From positions 1-5,893 of the forward strand of contig JAUVKD010000070.1 in assembly GCA_030596385.1 (NCBI GenBank): a DNA stretch of 5,893 nt, given 5' to 3'. This document shows positions 1 to 4,405 of the stretch, one piece after another. The notes below the pieces were generated by a model. That model was not told the origin of the DNA and did not search any database. It saw nothing but the letters and a program-made list of their open reading frames with translations. Position 1 is the stretch's first letter; each line of letters starts with the position of its first letter. Source of the DNA: Methanosarcinaceae archaeon. Its GTDB lineage: Archaea > Halobacteriota > Methanosarcinia > Methanosarcinales > Methanosarcinaceae. The position numbers and the translations under genes were made by a program.

Positions 1-573
1 ATTAATCAATCCTGCAAGTGCCACTATCGCCGTACCGTGCTGGTCATCGTGAAATACAGGTATAGGCAGTTCCCATTTAAGCCGCGCTTCGATCTCAAAG
101 CACCCGGGTGCTTTGATATCCTCAAGATTTATACCTCCGAAGGTCGGTGCTATGTGCTTTACGGTTTTGATGATCTCTTCCGTATCATTTGTGTCAATGC
201 ATATTGGAAATGCATCCACGCCCCCGAGTGTTTTAAAAATAACAGCCTTACCTTCCATAACAGGCATTGCGGCATGTGCACCTATGTTGCCAAGACCAAG
301 CACTGCCGAACCATCAGTAACCACTGCAACAAGATTGCCTTTTGAGGTATAGGTGTACACATCATCTTCATGTTTTGCTATTTCCCTGCATGGTTCTGCA
401 ACACCGGGCGTATAATCCACACTCAGGTCATGTATCGTCTTTAACGGGACTTTGCTGGCAATTTCCAGTATTCCCTTATGCAGTTCATGTACTTTGAGCG
501 ATTCTTCGTAGATGGAGACGGTGGTGGTTGTGGTTGCAGGACTTATTTTTGATTTTGATGGGGGTTTTGACAT
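1..573 (-). CDS. NAD(P)-dependent malic enzyme, N-terminal part (cut by window edge)
   Basis: Malic enzymes oxidatively decarboxylate malate to pyruvate in the cytoplasm, using NAD or NADP and a divalent metal. I translated the open frame by hand from the ATG at 573-571: 191 residues, still open at base 1. Family motifs appear in order: YTPGVAEPC (54-62, with the presumed catalytic Tyr54), TDGSAVLGLGNIGAHA (86-101), PVMEGK (104-109, presumed catalytic Lys109), FGGINLEDI (145-153, presumed metal ligands Glu151 and Asp152) and VFHDDQHGTAIV (173-184, presumed ligand Asp177). This covers the malic N-terminal domain; the NAD-binding domain lies outside the window, so cofactor preference cannot be read. 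A Shine-Dalgarno GAGGT (583-579) sits 5 bases before the ATG and supports this start. Residues 1-19 are Ser/Lys/Thr-rich with a run of five Thr (14-18), probably a disordered leader. Residue 157 in APGCFEIE is Gly, where relatives I recall usually carry a charged residue. The gene is divergent from the lipoprotein gene. Confidence 0.95.
   Translation of the reverse strand, partial: MSKPPSKSKISPATTTTTVSIYEESLKVHELHKGILEIASKVPLKTIHDLSVDYTPGVAEPCREIAKHEDDVYTYTSKGNLVAVVTDGSAVLGLGNIGAHAAMPVMEGKAVIFKTLGGVDAFPICIDTNDTEEIIKTVKHIAPTFGGINLEDIKAPGCFEIEARLKWELPIPVFHDDQHGTAIVALAGLIN
95..116. repeat. 22-bp perfect palindrome inside the malic enzyme gene
   Basis: Bases 95-105 (TCAAAGCACCC) are followed at once by their exact reverse complement at 106-116, with no spacer; the centre is CCCGGG. 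If one mismatch (94 against 117) is allowed, the symmetry extends to 91-120, giving 14 matching pairs out of 15. It encodes the malic enzyme segment around Lys-Ala-Pro-Gly-Cys-Phe. It could form a strong hairpin in single-stranded DNA or mRNA, or be a dimeric protein site, or be chance within coding constraint. Confidence 0.9.
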
Positions 574-773
574 TTTTTACCTCTTGCTGTTAATTTATTT
601 GTATATTTTCTTCCTGAAATCAATAATAAGCATTAACACAACAGGTACACGTTCATCGATGTCCGGAATTGTTCTGCAATCACATACTCGTGACCTATAT
701 CCGGGATCACCGATAAGTGTGGTTACATGGGATTGTAATCTAATCTTGATATATTATTATGTAAAGATTACTA

Positions 774-799
774 TTTTTTGAATGTTTTTTTCATTTTTT
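774..799 (+). terminator. Cluster of three oligo-T tracts
   Basis: Three T-runs follow each other on the plus strand: 774-779 (six T), 785-791 (seven) and 794-799 (six). Archaeal transcription often ends at consecutive U-tracts of this kind. No plus-strand gene lies upstream in the window, so either an unannotated transcript ends here, or this is simply AT-rich promoter DNA for the divergent genes. Confidence 0.25.
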
Positions 800-1138
800 A
801 AAACTACTTTGAAGCCGCATCCTTAAAATTATCTCATACGCCATAATCCAAGTTCTTTCTTGACCTGCATGAACATATGAACCTTTCCATCCTTCGTTTC
901 AACACGGGCTTTTTAAATCTCTTTTGTATGATTATTTAGTTCCTTTATATCTTCGTATTTGTTCGTATATACCTTTTAGTGTAAGAGCAAAATGAAAATG
1001 AATTTTGTGGCCTTCTATACAAGTAGGCTGAAAATAATAACAAATAATTTATTTAGTATGCATTCCCGTTGTTAAACCCGTTACTCTGTTGCCTTAAATA
1101 CCATCTTCTCATTGTGAATTGGGGCATCGATAATGTTA

Positions 1139-1148
1139 TTAAATATAA
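1139..1148 (+). promoter_or_regulatory. Candidate TATA box for the lipoprotein gene
   Basis: TTAAATATAA at 1139-1148 matches an archaeal TATA box. Transcription would start about 25 bases downstream of its centre, near 1168, giving a very short leader before the ATG at 1174 and possibly removing part of the GGTGA ribosome binding site. TTAAATA at 1094-1100 is an alternative that would leave a leader of roughly 50 bases with the ribosome binding site intact. The sequence alone does not decide between them. Confidence 0.4.
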
Positions 1149-1164
1149 AAAGCTTCTATTCTCT

Positions 1165-1169
1165 GGTGA
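1165..1169 (+). promoter_or_regulatory. Ribosome binding site that fixes the lipoprotein start
   Basis: GGTGA at 1165-1169, four bases before the ATG at 1174, matches the core of the archaeal anti-Shine-Dalgarno complement. It favours this ATG over the in-frame upstream TTG at 1069. The ATG start also yields a clean lipoprotein signal peptide, which the longer form would bury. Confidence 0.6.
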
Positions 1170-1173
1170 CAGA

Positions 1174-1692
1174 ATGAAAATCAAGACCTTTGTTGTACTT
1201 TTAATGTTAACATTCGTTCTAATTGCAGGTTGTATAGGTGACGATGAGCCTGTTGTTAATGAAACACCTAAGGTAAATGAAACTATCATAGAAGATGAAG
1301 TTCCAAAAAAAAATGAAACACCTATAGAAAATGAAACTATCATAGAAGATGAAGTCCCAAAAGAAAATGAAACACCCATGGAAAATAAAACTTCAGCCGA
1401 AGAGTCAGATGAAGAACTTCTGGAGGTTGAACCAAAAACATATTCGATATATATGGAGCATTATAAGATCTCATTTCCACCACAATTTGAAATAAATAAA
1501 GGCGATACTGTTGTCTGGAGAAACAGACAGGATCCAAAAAGAATACTAATACTGGTAAGCGAAGATGGACTATGGGAAAATAAGAGTTTAGGCTATTACA
1601 AAACATTAGTTTACACATTTAACGAGTCAGGCACATACAATTATAGTGTGATAGGCCAGCTAAAAATGAGTGGCTCCCTAATTGTCAAATGA
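1174..1692 (+). CDS. Lipoprotein with repeat-rich acidic stalk and degenerate cupredoxin-like domain
   Basis: The predicted product has 172 residues. Residues 1-19 form a signal peptide (Lys-containing start, hydrophobic 6-18) ending in the lipobox IAGC, so Cys20 should be lipidated and the protein anchored outside the membrane. Residues 24-87 are an acidic, Asn/Thr/Glu/Pro-rich linker with 18-residue tandem repeats. Residues 100-172 resemble a plastocyanin-type cupredoxin domain: a FPPQFEINKGDTVVW strand (101-115), EDGLW (130-134), YTFNESGTYNY (147-157) and a final MSGSLIV (165-171). The usual copper ligands are not kept: the first His aligns with Arg123, Cys with Val159 and the second His with Gln162; only Met165 remains. 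I infer that it does not bind copper in the blue-copper manner. Nine N-x-S/T sequons suggest heavy glycosylation. The role is unknown; adhesion, or a decayed electron carrier, are guesses. trm1 follows 29 bases downstream, so co-transcription is possible. Confidence 0.85.
   Translation: MKIKTFVVLLMLTFVLIAGCIGDDEPVVNETPKVNETIIEDEVPKKNETPIENETIIEDEVPKENETPMENKTSAEESDEELLEVEPKTYSIYMEHYKISFPPQFEINKGDTVVWRNRQDPKRILILVSEDGLWENKSLGYYKTLVYTFNESGTYNYSVIGQLKMSGSLIVK
1258..1392 (+). repeat. 54-bp in-frame tandem repeat (two full copies plus a partial third)
   Basis: Unit 1 is 1258-1311 and unit 2 is 1312-1365; by my count they match at 49 of 54 bases. A third, partial copy starts at 1366 and fades after about 27 bases. 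The unit encodes 18 residues, NETPxxNETIIEDEVPKx, so length changes would keep the reading frame. Near identity at silent as well as coding positions points to a fairly recent duplication. Confidence 0.9.
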
Positions 1693-1721
1693 TTCACATA
1701 AGATTTACAGATTCGGTATAA

Positions 1722-2897
1722 ATGAATACCATAACCATAACAGAAGGTACGACAGGGGTTTTAGTACCAGTCCCACCGGAGGGGGTATCATTTCCCCCAT
1801 CGGCAGCACCTGTTTTTTATAATCCGGAGATGGAACTTAATCGTGACATAAATGTCGCGGCAACTGCTGCTTTTGTAAATCGCCTTGTTTTGAATTCACA
1901 TCGTGACATCCAACCAATAGATATAACCTATGTTGATGCATTGTCAGCATCCGGGATAAGGGGGATCAGGGTTGCAAACGAACTGGGTGTTTCGGCTGTT
2001 TTGAATGACTGGAATGAAGATTCATACAACCTTATTGTTAAAAATATCGAATTGAACAAACTGTTTGAAACGACTACAGCATCACATAAAGATGCAAACG
2101 TTTTGCTTCATGAAAAAAGGTTCAATATCGTTGATCTCGATCCTTTCGGAACACCTGCCCCTTTTTTAGATTCTGCAGCACGATCGGCTGTAGATTTACT
2201 TGAGGTTACGGCAACTGACACTGCACCTCTTTGCGGTGCGCACTTGAATTCTGGCATACGCAAATATTCTGCTGTGCCGCTCAATAACGAATATCACAGC
2301 GAAATGGGAGTACGCATACTTCTTGGCAAGATCGCACGAGAACTTGCAAAACATGAAAAAGCAATGATTCCGTTGCTTTCTCATGCAACACGCCACTATG
2401 TGCGCATATATGTGCAGGTTAAAAAAGGTGCAAAGCATGCTGATAGAACACTTAAAAATATGGGTTTTATGTCAAACTGTCAGGATTGTGGATTCAGGAA
2501 ACCGGTGTTTGGACTAGCTGTACATATTGATAAGGAATGTCCGATATGCGGCAACACAACCGGAATTGCAGGTCCGCTGTGGCTTGGACAATTGCACGAA
2601 GCAAAGTTTTGTGATGAAGTTTTGCTTGAGCTTGAAAAACGATTACTAAATACTCAAGAGAAGGCTATAAAGATTATTACTCTTTGCAGGGATGAACTTG
2701 ATATTCCAATGTTATATGACCAAAATATTATCTGCAAACGCCTGGGTATCTCTGCATCAACCATATATTCGCTAATAAGTGCACTCAAAAAACATGGATA
2801 TAAAGCGTCAAGAACTCATTTTGATGGAATATCTTTTAAGACCAACGCTGAAATTACTGATATTGAAAGAATTATGATAAGTGGGAGATTGGGATGA
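1722..2897 (+). CDS. trm1: tRNA (guanine(26)-N(2))-dimethyltransferase Trm1
   Basis: Trm1 uses S-adenosylmethionine to make N2,N2-dimethylguanosine at position 26 of tRNA, at the hinge between the D and anticodon stems. The 391 residues match the usual archaeal length. The N-terminal signature is [12 protein letters not shown] (31-42). The SAM-binding Rossmann fold follows: [12 protein letters not shown] (72-83), LNDWNEDS (94-101) and the catalytic-loop motif [13 protein letters not shown] (138-150). [19 protein letters not shown] (178-196) is also typical. A C-terminal zinc site is seen as CQDC (253-256) and CPIC (273-276), followed by [13 protein letters not shown] (284-296). Residues 325-365 look like a helix-turn-helix-like end of the family's C-terminal domain. 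The start at 1722 places the signature at a normal depth, though no good Shine-Dalgarno precedes it. It lies 29 bases after the lipoprotein gene on the same strand and converges with trmY, another tRNA methyltransferase gene. Confidence 0.97.
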   Translation: MNTITITEGTTGVLVPVPPEGVSFPPSAAPVFYNPEMELNRDINVAATAAFVNRLVLNSHRDIQPIDITYVDALSASGIRGIRVANELGVSAVLNDWNEDSYNLIVKNIELNKLFETTTASHKDANVLLHEKRFNIVDLDPFGTPAPFLDSAARSAVDLLEVTATDTAPLCGAHLNSGIRKYSAVPLNNEYHSEMGVRILLGKIARELAKHEKAMIPLLSHATRHYVRIYVQVKKGAKHADRTLKNMGFMSNCQDCGFRKPVFGLAVHIDKECPICGNTTGIAGPLWLGQLHEAKFCDEVLLELEKRLLNTQEKAIKIITLCRDELDIPMLYDQNIICKRLGISASTIYSLISALKKHGYKASRTHFDGISFKTNAEITDIERIMISGRLG

Positions 2898-2902
2898 TCC
2901 GC

Positions 2903-2921
2903 AAACAATTTTTGTTTTTTT
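2903..2921 (+). terminator. Likely trm1 terminator: small hairpin plus T-run
   Basis: AAACAA (2903-2908) pairs with TTGTTT (2912-2917) around a three-base loop, and a run of seven T covers 2915-2921, beginning 18 bases after the trm1 stop. The stem is weak because it is mostly A-T, but archaeal termination depends mainly on the T-run. Confidence 0.55.
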
Positions 2922-2949
2922 CAATCTCTTATGTCTATTTCTACAGTAG

Positions 2950-2989
2950 GCAACAATATACATTTTTGTTGCTCTTGCGATAAAAAGAG
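2950..2989. terminator. Paired hairpins in the convergent trm1/trmY spacer
   Basis: GCAACAA (2950-2956) is the reverse complement of TTGTTGC (2966-2972), a 7-bp stem with a nine-base loop. Next to it, CTCTT (2972-2976) pairs with AAGAG (2985-2989). Read on the minus strand, the second hairpin contains five T in its loop region (2986-2982), and another run of five T occurs at 3022-3018, just after the trmY stop. Together they could end trmY transcripts and block read-through from either side. Confidence 0.4.
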
Positions 2990-3022
2990 TGTGTACGGAC
3001 ACGTATGATGAATATCTAAAAA

Positions 3023-3625
3023 CTACTCACTAATAATTATACGGTCCAATTCATTATTGATAAGCGTGACGCAATGCTCGGACAGAAGCGAAATCGGTCC
3101 GACAATGACTACCGTTGCACCGACATTGGAAATAATTTCTTCCTCTTCCTTCGTGACCCCATTATGATCGCCCATAATGAAAACAGCATCATTAAAAGTC
3201 CCTGCAATATTCCTGATATCTTCCCCATCCTCTCGAAGATACACGATCTTGCACCGCTTTTCAACAAACTCGTCAAGCAACATGGCAAGTCCACCGCGCC
3301 GTACCCAGACACCAGGTGTTGACCTGATTTCCTGTTCTCCAACTTCTTTATCAAGCGCTTTTTTAATGAGTGAACCGCTGCTTCTCTCATCAGGATAAAG
3401 ATAGCGTAAACTCTCACCATCAAAACGTATGATCTTCTGCGGGTCGGGTTCGCCAAGTAATAACAGGTGTACCTGCACATCCCGTCTCATATCATGGGAT
3501 AGAAAAAGCGCAGCACTTGTACATCTACACAGGATATCCATGCGTCCTGCGGAACCAGGCATGTCATTCAATGAAAAATTACCTGATGTAAGCGCCTTAT
3601 GACCTATTATTAAAAATTCACGCAC
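3023..3625 (-). CDS. trmY: tRNA (pseudouridine(54)-N(1))-methyltransferase TrmY, GTG start
   Basis: TrmY is a SPOUT-fold, SAM-dependent enzyme that methylates N1 of pseudouridine 54 in archaeal tRNAs, giving the archaeal counterpart of ribothymidine in the T-loop. The protein has 200 residues, the usual length. Family features are MREFLIIGHKA (1-11), GSAGRMDILCRC (24-35), LFLSHDMRRDV (40-50), LLLLGEPDP (54-62), YPDERSSGSLIKKAL (77-91), MGDHNG (151-156) and the C-terminal knot region GPISLLSEHCVTLINNELD (176-194). The start codon is GTG (3625-3623), fixed by a GAGAGGT Shine-Dalgarno (ending at 3630) four bases upstream and by the universal MREF beginning. It is the last gene of the minus-strand group and lies 142 bases after rps6e; terminator-like and promoter-like signals between them suggest it is transcribed on its own. 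Confidence 0.96.
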   Translation of the reverse strand: MREFLIIGHKALTSGNFSLNDMPGSAGRMDILCRCTSAALFLSHDMRRDVQVHLLLLGEPDPQKIIRFDGESLRYLYPDERSSGSLIKKALDKEVGEQEIRSTPGVWVRRGGLAMLLDEFVEKRCKIVYLREDGEDIRNIAGTFNDAVFIMGDHNGVTKEEEEIISNVGATVVIVGPISLLSEHCVTLINNELDRIIISE

Positions 3626-3649
3626 AAAAACCTCTCACTATTCAAATGT

Positions 3650-3663
3650 TATAAATTTAAAAT
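3650..3663 (-). promoter_or_regulatory. Candidate TATA box for trmY
   Basis: On the minus strand bases 3663-3650 read TTTAAATTTATAAC, which contains archaeal TATA-like cores. A start of transcription 25 bases downstream would fall around 3628-3635, next to the GAGAGGT ribosome binding site, so the leader would be very short. The position just upstream of the gene and downstream of the rps6e terminator-like structure supports a separate trmY promoter. Confidence 0.4.
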
Positions 3664-3670
3664 CGTATGG

Positions 3671-3705
3671 GATTGTATACGGCAAGTATTCCGATATTTA
3701 CAATC
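3671..3705. repeat. Inverted repeat / bulged stem-loop between rps6e and trmY
   Basis: GATTGTA (3671-3677) is the exact reverse complement of TACAATC (3699-3705). Inside, TA/TA (3678-3679 with 3695-3696) and CGG/CCG (3680-3682 with 3691-3693) also pair, giving 12 pairs with a two-base and a one-base bulge and an eight-base loop. It lies just upstream of the candidate trmY TATA box, so it may be an operator, or a structure at the end of rps6e transcripts. Confidence 0.45.
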
Positions 3706-3715
3706 TGCAAATATC

Positions 3716-3745
3716 AAAAAACAGTGTACAAAAAAACAGTGTACA
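3716..3745. repeat. Exact 15-bp tandem duplication
   Basis: AAAAAACAGTGTACA occurs twice with no gap, at 3716-3730 and 3731-3745. On the minus strand each copy reads TGTACACTGTTTTTT, so the duplication doubles a T-run downstream of rps6e. It starts where the hairpin after the rps6e stop ends. Confidence 0.9.
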
Positions 3746-3767
3746 AGAGTGATATAAGATCACTCTT
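3716..3767 (-). terminator. rps6e terminator: 9-bp hairpin followed by two T-runs
   Basis: Directly after the rps6e stop (TAG at 3770-3768), minus-strand bases 3767-3745 form AAGAGTGAT, a five-base loop, then ATCACTCTT: a perfect 9-bp stem. It is followed on the minus strand by a run of seven T (3737-3731) and a run of six (3721-3716), each preceded by the same ACTG-ending sequence. This is an intrinsic-type terminator with a doubled T-tract. Archaeal RNA polymerase mainly responds to the T-tracts; the hairpin may also protect the 3' end. Confidence 0.65.
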
Positions 3768-4184
3768 CTATTCCACAGATTCTTCATCTATAACGGATTC
3801 TTCAGACCCGCCGCCAAGAATCACATCTATGGTCTTGTTACCATATTCAATGACTTTTGTGTTGATCTGGGATGTGTCATTCGAAATTTCCTTCCCACGC
3901 ATGCTCTTTCTACGGCGGATGCCGTGTGACTTTGGTTTTGAACCAATGCCGGTTGTTACGAGGACTTTTTGCCTTTTTGGACCCGGAAGATCTCCTCTCA
4001 TAACAATACCTCCTTTGTCGCTTCCGCCAGTGATCTTCAAAATGTATCCAGACAATCCGACTGTTGCACCATCCACTGTCTCGCCGATAGATTTACCTAT
4101 ATATTGGTTAGCCTCGGGACCAGTCACATCAAACTGGTATGCTTTGGTCTTTGGGTCTGAAACCACGATCTTAAAATCTGCCAT
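3768..4184 (-). CDS. rps6e: Small-subunit ribosomal protein eS6 (S6e)
   Basis: eS6 is a component of the archaeal/eukaryotic 30S/40S subunit. The 138-residue protein matches the archaeal short form, without the long eukaryotic phosphorylated tail. Recognisable segments are FKIVVSDPKTKAYQFDV (4-20), IGKSIGETVDG (29-39), LKITGGSDKGGIVMR (49-63), GPKRQKVLV (68-76) and the very basic RRRKSMRGKEIS (90-101), followed by QINTKV (106-111). The last 15 residues are Gly/Ser/Glu-rich and acidic. A strong GGAGG (4197-4193) lies eight bases before the ATG at 4184. It follows infB on the same strand after 221 bases; closeness of eS6 and aIF5B genes is a familiar archaeal arrangement. The spacer carries its own promoter-like signals, so rps6e is probably transcribed at least partly on its own. 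Confidence 0.96.
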   Translation of the reverse strand: MADFKIVVSDPKTKAYQFDVTGPEANQYIGKSIGETVDGATVGLSGYILKITGGSDKGGIVMRGDLPGPKRQKVLVTTGIGSKPKSHGIRRRKSMRGKEISNDTSQINTKVIEYGNKTIDVILGGGSEESVIDEESVE

Positions 4185-4269
4185 TATTTTTTCCTCCGTT
4201 TATCGCTTAATGTTCCTCAGTTGTGTATTATGAATCGTAATAAATCGTATTGATTAATTTGACTATTGG

Positions 4270-4283
4270 TATAATTTTATATT
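4270..4283 (-). promoter_or_regulatory. Candidate TATA box for rps6e
   Basis: Minus-strand bases 4283-4270 read AATATAAAATTATA, a good archaeal TATA-like element. Initiation about 25 bases downstream, near 4250, would leave a leader of about 65 bases that includes the GGAGG ribosome binding site. A weaker TTTATTA at 4245-4239 is an alternative. The three direct repeats at 4284-4351 abut the upstream side of this box. Confidence 0.4.
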
Positions 4284-4351
4284 GTAATAAGTGCAATTAT
4301 AGTATAATAATGTGATAAATGCAATTGTAGTGTTACAAGTGCAAATTGGTA
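4284..4351. repeat. Three related 20-bp direct repeats in the infB/rps6e spacer
   Basis: The copies are GTAATAAGTGCAATTATAGT (4284-4303), GTGATAAATGCAATTGTAGT (4312-4331) and GTTACAAGTGCAAATTGGTA (4332-4351). The first two match at 17 of 20 bases. All three share the core GTNAYAARTGCAA. An eight-base spacer separates copies 1 and 2, and copies 2 and 3 are adjacent. ATTGGTATA also occurs on both sides, at 4265-4273 and 4345-4353. The place just upstream of the rps6e TATA candidate fits a binding-site array for a regulator, though slippage-type duplication of AT-rich DNA is possible. Confidence 0.6.
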
Positions 4352-4405
4352 TATTAGTGGCATGTATGGTTGTGAGTATACCTTTAACAAGAATATAGAT
4401 TATAA

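Larger units (their letters stand above)
574..1173. other. 600-base divergent spacer without a convincing gene
   Basis: This spacer separates the divergent malic enzyme and lipoprotein genes and should hold both promoters. It is mostly AT-rich, with less AT-rich patches near 640-725 and 835-910. TATA-like stretches lie at 601-609 and 748-757 (possible malic enzyme promoters on the minus strand), at 965-972, and at 1094-1100 and 1139-1148 (plus strand). Two minus-strand open stretches might be gene debris: 598-753 (52 codons, first ATG only at codon 41) and 829-975 (48 codons with one internal TAA at 913-915). Neither has a recognisable family motif or a start with a ribosome binding site. I see no tRNA, rRNA, transposase or terminal inverted repeats. 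Confidence 0.6.

Noticed and set aside
726..738. ATGGGATTGTA shared between this spacer and the rps6e/trmY spacer (around 3667-3677)
   Set aside because: An 11-base match between two places in about 6 kb is expected by chance, and the flanks do not match.
512..781. Plus-strand open frame of 89 codons spanning the malic enzyme start and the spacer
   Set aside because: Its first third is the antisense of the malic enzyme leader (the Val run mirrors coding repeats), it has no ribosome binding site and no recognisable motif, and it ends within the T-tracts.
992..1075. Small plus-strand open frame of 27 codons starting ATG at 992
   Set aside because: No Shine-Dalgarno, no hydrophobic or family pattern; expected by chance in AT-rich DNA.
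1069..1173. Longer N-terminus for the lipoprotein starting at the TTG at 1069
   Set aside because: It would bury the signal peptide behind 35 extra residues; the ATG at 1174 has a GGTGA ribosome binding site and gives a standard lipobox position.
1053..1379. Minus-strand frame with repeated serine/phenylalanine-rich segments
   Set aside because: It is the shadow of the lipoprotein's tandem repeats; the repeat pattern is explained by the plus-strand gene.
3005..3011. ATGATGA resembling a C box of a C/D guide RNA
   Set aside because: No CTGA D box is found at a suitable distance downstream.
3667..4233. Plus-strand open frame of 188 codons over rps6e
   Set aside because: It lies antisense to a clearly recognised eS6 gene and has no similarity or ribosome binding site of its own.
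4284..4351. CRISPR-like array
   Set aside because: Repeats are imperfect and only 20 bp, with spacers of 8 and 0 bases, and no cas genes are near.
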